Source: DASQDN01 sp035630195
GTDB lineage: Bacteria; Acidobacteriota; Terriglobia; Bryobacterales; Bryobacteraceae
Reading direction: 5' to 3'
DNA: 5,730 nucleotides
NCBI GenBank assembly: GCA_035630195.1
Contig: DASQLD010000564.1
Coordinates: 1-5,730, forward strand
Shown in pieces: positions 1-4,446 of this stretch (positions are counted from its first letter, which is position 1; each line of letters starts with the position of its first letter). The notes below the pieces were generated by a model. It was not told the DNA's origin. It did not search any database and worked only from the letters and a program-made list of their open reading frames with translations. Position numbers and translations under genes: made by a program.

Positions 1-704
1 TGATCGATTGCGCCGGCGAGATCGGCGCCGGGATCTGTCAGGTCAAACCCCTCGCGATTCCGCCAATGCGAAGGATGCAGGCGGAACGCGTCAGTGCCTT
101 CGATGTGAACGGTATCGACGTGAATCAGATGAACCTGATCCAGCTTCTGAGGAAGCTTGAACAGCACATCGTGGCGGTGCTTCTCGCGTCCGGCGGGAGA
201 GATGGCGGCCCATGCCGCGTACTGGGATGCCAATTGCAACTGCTCGGCATGCGCCGTTTCGTCTTCCAACCACCGAGAGACGTGTTCGAAGTAGGTGTGT
301 TCGGTGAGGGGTTCACCGAGCACGGTCTCGAGCCGGGCAGCGATTTTCCGACCGTCCATCGCCGTGGCTTTTTCGACGGTCATTCCACTCGCTGCACGCT
401 TCTGAATGAATTTTCGCTTCAGGGCGAACAATGGAGCCAGAACTGAGTGCCGTTGTTGGAGCGCTCGCAATTCGTTGGTGATCTTGAACAACTCGCCTAC
501 AAAATCGTCTACGTAGGGCGAAACTTCGATGATGAGCTCGGAATGCTGTTTGCGTTCAAGAGATTCCGGATTGCCTCGGGCAGCGAGCAGACGCTCACAG
601 AGAGCGGGATCGGCTTGGCCGAGATGGTCGATAAAAATCGAGTCCAGGCGTACAAGTCCATCACGGCTGTACAAATCTTCGAACGTTAGTCCGAACGCAA
701 GCAT
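1..704 (-). CDS. N-terminal part of a large GltD-like FAD/pyridine-nucleotide oxidoreductase (3' end beyond the window)
   Basis: An open frame runs from an ATG at 704 to the left edge without a stop, giving 234 residues. It begins 'MLAFGLTFEDLYSRDGLVRL' and continues with a helical, charged region. 'DDFVGELFKI' lies at about residues 66-75, 'LFKLPQKLD' at 181-189 and 'REGFDLTDPGADLAGAID' at 217-234. I recall this wording from long (about 1,100-1,250 residue) proteins annotated as FAD-dependent or pyridine nucleotide-disulfide oxidoreductases related to the glutamate synthase small subunit. In these a cysteine-rich Fe-S segment follows the 'LTDPG.DLA.A.D' stretch and the FAD and NAD(P) folds come later. 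None of the cofactor motifs lies in the window, so the function is inferred from the N-terminus only. The start is uncertain: the ATG has only a weak purine-rich upstream sequence, and an in-frame GTG at 740 would add 12 residues. The gene follows rsmE on the same strand after 93 bp, in the same reading frame, so cotranscription is plausible. Confidence 0.62.
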   Translation of the reverse strand, partial: MLAFGLTFEDLYSRDGLVRLDSIFIDHLGQADPALCERLLAARGNPESLERKQHSELIIEVSPYVDDFVGELFKITNELRALQQRHSVLAPLFALKRKFIQKRAASGMTVEKATAMDGRKIAARLETVLGEPLTEHTYFEHVSRWLEDETAHAEQLQLASQYAAWAAISPAGREKHRHDVLFKLPQKLDQVHLIHVDTVHIEGTDAFRLHPSHWRNREGFDLTDPGADLAGAID

Positions 705-797
705 CTTAGTTTCTTGTAGATACAATTCTTGTGTGATCACTTCGGGATAGCGGAGCGTGCTAGTGCTACTCCCTTTATGATACCGTGCCGGACGGAA

Positions 798-1511
798 TCA
801 GCGCCGCAACGCCGCGTTCACGACGGCTAGCGCCGTGATGGCCGCTGTTTCCGCTCTCAAGATGCGATCCCCGAGCGATACGGACGTCCAGCCTGCCTCG
901 CGCGCGACCTGACGTTCGTGGTCCGCCCAACCGCCTTCCGGGCCTACCATCAAGGCCACGGATTGAACTCCTTCCCCGATGGACTCGAGCACTGACACGC
1001 CACTTCTGTCTTCATCGAGGAAGAGTCGACGGGAGGCTGGAAGGCCTAACGCATCGCGCAATTTCACGGGCTCGTGTAGCTCCGGTAAACGGAGCCGCCT
1101 CGATTGCTGACTGGCCTCAAGAACGATACGTCTCCATCGTTCGATGCGTTTCTCCCCGGCTTTTTCGAGGCCCTTGTCGCTCCTCTCGGCCCGAACGAAG
1201 TGTACTGACGTCACGCCAAGCTCAGTGGCCTTTTCAAGCATCATCTCCAAGCGATCGAACTTGAACAGCGCTGCGATGAGATGAACCGGGGTTTCCTGCG
1301 GAGGGTCAGGAAGTTGCTCGAGGACCCGGAATTTTACCTGGGATTTGCGGGTCGATTCAATTTCGGCCAGATAGACAGACCGATTGTCCGAGATTTCGAA
1401 CAGTTGTCCTGCTTCGACACGCAGGACCTGGGTAAGATGGCGGGCGTCATCGCCTTCCATCTCTGCATGTCCGTCACGAATATGCGGGACGAAGAATCTG
1501 CGCCTGGACAT
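798..1511 (-). CDS. rsmE: 16S rRNA (uracil-1498-N3)-methyltransferase RsmE
   Basis: This 237-residue protein matches the usual RsmE length (about 240). RsmE uses S-adenosylmethionine to methylate N3 of U1498 in helix 44 of 16S rRNA, acting on the small subunit in the cytoplasm. The N-terminal part (about 1-70) is the PUA-like RNA-binding domain, starting 'RRRFFVPH' with 'HLTQVLRVEAGQ' at 25-36. The C-terminal part is the SPOUT knot domain. Its family motifs are 'KATELGV' (94-100), 'EASQQSRR' (132-139), 'VGPEGGW' (189-195) and 'SLGDRILRAETAAI' (212-225), the last two lining the SAM pocket. The ATG at 1511 is the only reasonable start, because an in-frame TGA lies just upstream. GAAGGA precedes it by only 2 nt, which is unusually close. 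The gene is divergent from ruvA, and the partial oxidoreductase gene follows it. Confidence 0.95.
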   Translation of the reverse strand: MSRRRFFVPHIRDGHAEMEGDDARHLTQVLRVEAGQLFEISDNRSVYLAEIESTRKSQVKFRVLEQLPDPPQETPVHLIAALFKFDRLEMMLEKATELGVTSVHFVRAERSDKGLEKAGEKRIERWRRIVLEASQQSRRLRLPELHEPVKLRDALGLPASRRLFLDEDRSGVSVLESIGEGVQSVALMVGPEGGWADHERQVAREAGWTSVSLGDRILRAETAAITALAVVNAALRR

Positions 1512-1513
1512 GA

Positions 1514-1519
1514 TCCTTC
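1514..1519 (-). promoter_or_regulatory. Shine-Dalgarno-like sequence very close to the rsmE start
   Basis: The minus strand reads GAAGGA, then TC, then the ATG of rsmE. A 2-nt spacer is shorter than the usual 5-9 nt, so this site may be weak or work with an offset pairing. Confidence 0.35.
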
Positions 1520-1525
1520 ATTCTA
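1520..1525 (-). promoter_or_regulatory. Possible -10 element for rsmE
   Basis: The minus strand reads TAGAAT, five of six matches to TATAAT, about 8 nt before the rsmE ATG. No recognisable -35 hexamer sits 16-18 nt upstream; that position lies in the arm of the inverted repeat. If it is used, the transcript would have almost no leader. The call rests on base matches alone. Confidence 0.2.
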
Positions 1526-1535
1526 GGACTGCGAT

Positions 1536-1569
1536 CAACCAGAGGCCGATTGGAATCGGCCTCTGGTTG
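1536..1569. repeat. Perfect 16-bp inverted repeat in the rsmE/ruvA divergent spacer
   Basis: CAACCAGAGGCCGATT (1536-1551) is followed by GG and then its exact reverse complement (1554-1569). The 34-bp element can form a very stable hairpin in RNA or a cruciform in DNA. Neither side carries a T-tract ('caaagccg' on one side, 'atcgcag' on the other strand), so it is not a classical rho-independent terminator. It lies between the starts of two divergent genes, 24 bp from rsmE and 42 bp from ruvA, where an operator or a mobile REP-like palindrome would be expected rather than a terminator. It does not resemble a LexA box that I recognise. Confidence 0.9.
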
Positions 1570-1596
1570 CAAAGCCGCCCCACGATGGTTGCCTGC

Positions 1597-1602
1597 GATA
1601 AT
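1597..1602 (+). promoter_or_regulatory. Possible -10 element for ruvA
   Basis: GATAAT, five of six matches to TATAAT, lies 9 nt before the ruvA ATG. No matching -35 hexamer is visible at the standard distance. Together with the lack of a Shine-Dalgarno sequence before ruvA, it would fit a leaderless or near-leaderless transcript, but this is speculative. Confidence 0.2.
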
Positions 1603-1611
1603 GAACGCCGT

Positions 1612-2211
1612 ATGATTGCCAGCCTTCGCGGCTCTTTGCTCGAGAAACGTCCCAACCAGATCATCGTGGATGTTCAAGGTGTGGGATACGACGTTGCCAT
1701 ACCGATCTCCACGTACTCAGCCCTTCCGGAGACCGGGAATGAGATTACGCTACGGGTCCACACGCATGTTCGCGAGGACGCCATCGCCCTTTTCGGTTTC
1801 TTGACCGCAGAGGAGAAGATGTTGTTCGAAAAACTGATTGGCGTGAGCGGTATTGGGCCGAAGCTGGCAATTACTGTTCTCTCCGGGCTGGCTGCCGCCG
1901 ATCTGACGAACGCCATACGATCGGGCGATGTCCAGCGATTGACGCGGGTACCTGGCATCGGGAAGAAGACGGCCGAACGCATTGTGCTGGAGTTGCGAGA
2001 CAAAGTCGAGCTCGTGAAGGGCTCCGAAACTCCTGTTTCGACGGAAAAGACGGCGCCCTTCAGTGATGTCGAATTTGACGTTCTCTCCGCCTTGATGAAC
2101 CTCGGCTGTAATCGTCCGGCCGCGGAGACGGCCATTCGCAAAGCCGTTGCGAGCGGAGCCGAGTCAGGATTCGAGCCGCTTTTCCGGAAGTCTCTCGAAC
2201 TGGTCCGCTAA
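1612..2211 (+). CDS. ruvA: Holliday junction branch migration protein RuvA
   Basis: RuvA is the structure-specific subunit of the RuvAB motor. It binds four-way Holliday junctions as a tetramer and loads RuvB rings, which drive branch migration during recombination and repair. This copy has 199 residues (E. coli RuvA has 203). Domain I is the OB-fold (about 1-63), starting 'MIASLRG' and carrying the acidic pin residues E55 and D56 in 'VREDAIALFGF'. Domain II has two helix-hairpin-helix motifs, 'VSGIGPKLA' (78-86) and 'VPGIGKKTAERI' (113-124). Domain III (about 150-199) is the RuvB-contacting three-helix domain. The frame is open upstream as far as 1384, but ATG 1612 is chosen because the family begins 'MIA.L.G'; an in-frame ATG at 1585 would add nine residues unlike the family. 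No Shine-Dalgarno sequence is evident. ruvB follows after 11 bp. Confidence 0.96.
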   Translation: MIASLRGSLLEKRPNQIIVDVQGVGYDVAIPISTYSALPETGNEITLRVHTHVREDAIALFGFLTAEEKMLFEKLIGVSGIGPKLAITVLSGLAAADLTNAIRSGDVQRLTRVPGIGKKTAERIVLELRDKVELVKGSETPVSTEKTAPFSDVEFDVLSALMNLGCNRPAAETAIRKAVASGAESGFEPLFRKSLELVR

Positions 2212-2222
2212 ACTGTACGTGA

Positions 2223-3251
2223 ATGCGCGAGAAGGGGATCGTATCGGCGGCTGCTCGTGAGGACGAGCGGCAGTTCGAGGCCGCTCTCCGTCCGCAACGC
2301 TTGGCCGACTTCACCGGCCAGCCGAAGTTGAAGGAAAACCTAGCGATTGCTATTGAGGCTGCCCGGCTCCGTGGGGAAGCGCTTGACCATGTGTTGCTCT
2401 ATGGCCCTCCTGGTCTGGGGAAGACCACGCTGGCGACGATCATTGCGAACGAGCTTGGCGTCTCCTTTCAGCAGACCTCCGGTCCGATTCTCCAAAAGAA
2501 ACTCGACCTGACAGGCATCCTGACCACGGTCACAGAGCGGCAAGTGTTCTTCATTGACGAGATCCACCGTCTGATGCCTGACATCGAAGAGATCCTCTAT
2601 TCTGCGCTGGAGGATTATCACGTAGATCTCGTCATCGGAGCGGGGCCAGGAGCGCGCACGCATAAGATGCCGCTCAAGCGCTTCACGGCTGTGGGAGCAA
2701 CGACACGACAAGGTCTGCTGGCGGCGCCTCTTCGGGCCCGATTCGGGCTTGTCTTGAGGCTGAATCCTTACGACGTCGGTGAGTTGAAGCACATCGTGCT
2801 CCGTTCAGCCAAGGTAGTTAACGTTTCGATCGATGAAGACGCCGGCGAGGAGATCGCGCGCCGAAGCCGAGGGACGCCGCGCATCGCTAACAGATTGTTA
2901 CGGCGCGTACGCGACTACGCTCAGGTACGGTCGGAGGGGCACGTCAGCTTGAAAGAAGCGCTTACCGCGTTGGACATGCTTGAAGTCGACCGGTACGGTT
3001 TGGACGAGATTGATCAGAAGATCATGATGACGGTGCTGGACAAATATTCCGGCGGTCCTGTCGGTCTGAACACCATTTCCGCTTCGATCGATGAGGAAGC
3101 TTCCACTATTGAGGAAGTGTATGAGCCCTATCTGATGCAACTCGGCTTTCTAGACCGCACACCTCGCGGGCGGGTCGCAACGGATCGTGCTTATGAGTAC
3201 TTCGGAATATCCAAGCGAACTCGCAACACCTGGCAGCAAGGATTGTTCTGA
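2223..3251 (+). CDS. ruvB: Holliday junction branch migration ATPase RuvB
   Basis: RuvB is the AAA+ motor that forms hexameric rings on the arms of a RuvA-bound Holliday junction and pumps DNA by ATP hydrolysis. This copy has 342 residues, a normal length. The N-terminal ATPase domain shows Walker A 'GPPGLGKTT' (61-69), Walker B 'FFIDEIHR' (109-116), sensor I 'VGATTR' (157-162), the arginine-finger segment 'LRARFG' (170-175) and sensor II 'GTPRIANRLLRRVRDYA' (217-233). The C-terminal winged helix (about 262-342) contains 'GGPVGLNTIS'. The segment after 'TSGP' reads 'ILQKKLDLTGIL', whereas many RuvB proteins have a 'RPGDLAAIL'-like sequence; I recall the former style from Acidobacteriota. ATG 2223 is the only good start; its ribosome binding site is weak, suggesting translation coupled to ruvA. 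The stop codon overlaps the inferred folK start. ruvC is absent from the window. Confidence 0.97.
   Translation: MREKGIVSAAAREDERQFEAALRPQRLADFTGQPKLKENLAIAIEAARLRGEALDHVLLYGPPGLGKTTLATIIANELGVSFQQTSGPILQKKLDLTGILTTVTERQVFFIDEIHRLMPDIEEILYSALEDYHVDLVIGAGPGARTHKMPLKRFTAVGATTRQGLLAAPLRARFGLVLRLNPYDVGELKHIVLRSAKVVNVSIDEDAGEEIARRSRGTPRIANRLLRRVRDYAQVRSEGHVSLKEALTALDMLEVDRYGLDEIDQKIMMTVLDKYSGGPVGLNTISASIDEEASTIEEVYEPYLMQLGFLDRTPRGRVATDRAYEYFGISKRTRNTWQQGLF
3238..3242 (+). promoter_or_regulatory. Ribosome binding site that supports the folK CTG start
   Basis: AAGGA lies inside the last codons of ruvB and is separated by 5 nt (TTGTT) from CTG 3248. Since the folK frame has no ATG, GTG or TTG before the conserved N-terminal motif, this site decides the start. 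Confidence 0.55.
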
Positions 3252-3793
3252 GCAGCAAGAAGATCTATCTGGGGCTCGGATCGAACCTTGGTGACCGGGA
3301 AGCGGCATTAAGAACCGCCATCCAAAAACTTCACCGGCCAGATTTGCGCATCACTCGGATCTCGCCGGTTTATGAAACCGCGGCCCTCGACTACACACAA
3401 CAAGCCGACTTTTTGAATTGCGTCGTAGAGGCGGAAACGACACTGATGCCCATGCGTCTGCTGACGCGCGTTCAGAGCATAGAGCGGGAGATGGGCAGAA
3501 AGCGCTTAATACCGAAAGGCCCGCGCAACATTGATATCGATATCCTATTGCACGGGCGCTCGGTTGTGCACGCGGCGAAGCTACAGATCCCACATCCCGG
3601 TATCGAACTGCGCCCCTTTGTGCTGGAGCCCCTCGGCGACCTCGATAGCAATCTTCGCCATCCGGTTCACAAGAAGACGGTGCGGGAAATGCTAGCGGTG
3701 GCTCCCCGCCAGCGTCTTGTCAGACTCGGTCTTCGTCTCGACGTCCCGCTTCTTGCCTCCGGAAGTGGCGAGGCCAGAAGTGGGGAGGAATGA
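3248..3793 (+). CDS. folK: 2-amino-4-hydroxy-6-hydroxymethyldihydropteridine pyrophosphokinase (HPPK), probable CTG start
   Basis: FolK transfers pyrophosphate from ATP to 6-hydroxymethyl-7,8-dihydropterin, making the activated substrate for dihydropteroate synthase in folate synthesis. The frame gives 181 residues. The N-terminus reads 'KKIYLGLGSNLGDRE' (about 4-18), the pterin site continues with 'FLNCVVEAET' (55-64), and the HPPK signature 'KGPRNIDIDILL' is at 90-101. D96 and D98 match the two magnesium-binding aspartates; R84, R93 and H116 (in 'IPHP') also match conserved positions. The first ATG/GTG/TTG-type codon in frame, TTG 3344, would cut off the essential 'GLGSN' strand. The best start is therefore CTG 3248, which overlaps the ruvB stop as CTGA, 5 nt after AAGGA. 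HPPKs are usually about 160 residues; the last 20 or so (161-181, rich in Gly, Ser and Glu) are extra and overlap convergent dps. No other folate gene is in the window. Confidence 0.9.
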   Translation: MSSKKIYLGLGSNLGDREAALRTAIQKLHRPDLRITRISPVYETAALDYTQQADFLNCVVEAETTLMPMRLLTRVQSIEREMGRKRLIPKGPRNIDIDILLHGRSVVHAAKLQIPHPGIELRPFVLEPLGDLDSNLRHPVHKKTVREMLAVAPRQRLVRLGLRLDVPLLASGSGEARSGEE

Positions 3794-4255
3794 GCGAAGC
3801 ATCCAGGCCATCTTATTGTGCTGTTCGAGAACGGAAGTTGAAAAGTCAGCCGCATCGGCAGCCTTTAAGTCTTCGTCGGCGTGCTCGATGTCCTCGCGCA
3901 ATGTTCGAATGATGGACTCGTGATCATCGATCAGGCTCTGAAGAATGCCGTTCTCATCCGGGACATTGCCGCTGTTCTCCTCAAGACGAGTTAGTTTCAG
4001 GAATTCTTTCATTGAGCCGGCTGCTGTTCCGCCGAACATCCGAGCATTCTCTGCTACTTCATCGATGATGGCGGCGAGCTGTTCATATTGTTTTTCGAGG
4101 AAGATGTGAAGGTCATGAAACCTGGGTCCGACCACGTTCCAGTGAAAGTTACGAGTTTTGATATAGATTACATGCTCATCCGCGAGCAGCTTGTTCAGGC
4201 TCTCAACGATGCCCTTCCGCTGTTGATCTGTTAGTCCGATATTGAGTCGTTCCAT
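3692..4255 (-). CDS. dps: Dps-family ferritin-like DNA-protection and iron-storage protein
   Basis: Dps proteins form 12-subunit shells that oxidise Fe(II) with peroxide, store ferric iron and shield DNA in stress and starvation. This copy has 187 residues; family members are usually about 150-170. The four-helix core covers about 8-158. The ferroxidase ligands shared between subunits all appear present: H38 in 'NFHWN', H50 and E54 in 'HDLHIFLE', and D65 and E69 in 'IIDEVAE'. The C-terminal tail (about 159-187) is Ser/Thr/Gly/Lys-rich and looks disordered. Lys-rich tails can bind DNA in some Dps proteins, but here that is only inference; the tail may instead come from lost stop codons, because it is encoded opposite the folK 3' end. 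The ATG at 4255 has a strong AAGGAG 5 nt upstream. The gene lies between folK (convergent) and rpoD (same strand, separate terminator), so it is probably its own transcription unit. Confidence 0.93.
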   Translation of the reverse strand: MERLNIGLTDQQRKGIVESLNKLLADEHVIYIKTRNFHWNVVGPRFHDLHIFLEKQYEQLAAIIDEVAENARMFGGTAAGSMKEFLKLTRLEENSGNVPDENGILQSLIDDHESIIRTLREDIEHADEDLKAADAADFSTSVLEQHNKMAWMLRSFLPTSGLATSGGKKRDVETKTESDKTLAGSHR

Positions 4256-4260
4256 GCGCT

Positions 4261-4266
4261 CTCCTT
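4261..4266 (-). promoter_or_regulatory. Strong ribosome binding site of dps
   Basis: The minus strand reads AAGGAG, AGCGC, ATG. It is the clearest Shine-Dalgarno sequence in the window and fixes the dps start. It is placed directly after the second copy of the 12-bp tandem repeat. Confidence 0.85.
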
Positions 4267-4290
4267 GAATCTATCCACGAATCTATCCAC
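4267..4290. repeat. Tandem 12-bp direct repeat in the dps leader
   Basis: GAATCTATCCAC occurs twice head to tail (4267-4278 and 4279-4290), reading GTGGATAGATTC in the dps direction. It is followed on the plus strand by the 8-bp palindrome GTAGCTAC (4291-4298). The final ATCCAC (4285-4290) can also pair with GTGGAT (4305-4310) across a 14-nt loop. The repeat may be a doubled regulator site or a recent replication-slippage duplication; nothing in the sequence identifies a regulator. No convincing promoter hexamers are visible in the rest of the spacer (4311-4390). Confidence 0.85.
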
Positions 4291-4390
4291 GTAGCTACAT
4301 TTATGTGGATGCCACCGTTTCCGGGCGTGATGCTTTTGTTCACCGTTACCGCGTTGGGCAAGGAGGAGGGATAGCAAACCGGATGGCCGC

Positions 4391-4420
4391 AAAAAAGGCC
4401 GGGAGGTAAGTCCCGGCCTT
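4391..4420 (-). terminator. Rho-independent terminator of the sigma-70 gene
   Basis: Read on the minus strand, a perfect 10-bp stem (AAGGCCGGGA, loop CTTACC, TCCCGGCCTT) runs into a T-run, six T's in total counting the two that close the stem. It lies 26 bp after the rpoD stop codon. It is oriented to stop rpoD transcripts before they reach dps. On the plus strand the hairpin is not followed by T's, so it should act in one direction only. Confidence 0.93.
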
Positions 4421-4446
4421 CAGGAAGGAGAAGCGCAATGGTAGAA

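Noticed and set aside
66..446. 126-residue plus-strand ORF
   Set aside because: It is opposite the oxidoreductase gene, has no recognisable motifs, and its composition is typical of an antisense shadow frame.
1536..1569. The inverted repeat as a rho-independent terminator or a LexA box
   Set aside because: It has no T-tract on either strand, lies between two gene starts, and does not match the CTGT-N8-ACAG or GAAC-N4-GTTC patterns.
1384..1611. Upstream extension of the ruvA frame to give a 275-residue protein
   Set aside because: The extra 76 residues are antisense to rsmE and cross the inverted repeat. RuvA proteins start at 'MIA.L.G' and are about 200 residues long, so ATG 1612 is used.
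1674..2141. 155-residue minus-strand ORF opposite ruvA
   Set aside because: RuvA on the plus strand is unmistakable over the same bases; the antisense frame shows no domain features.
3344..3793. TTG 3344 as the folK start (149 residues)
   Set aside because: This would remove the conserved 'YLGLGSNLGD' segment, which is present in frame immediately upstream.
4360..4409. AAGGAGG on the plus strand followed by a small ORF at ATG 4383
   Set aside because: The ATG is 16 nt from the AAGGAGG, the ORF has only 8 codons, and it ends inside the rpoD terminator hairpin.
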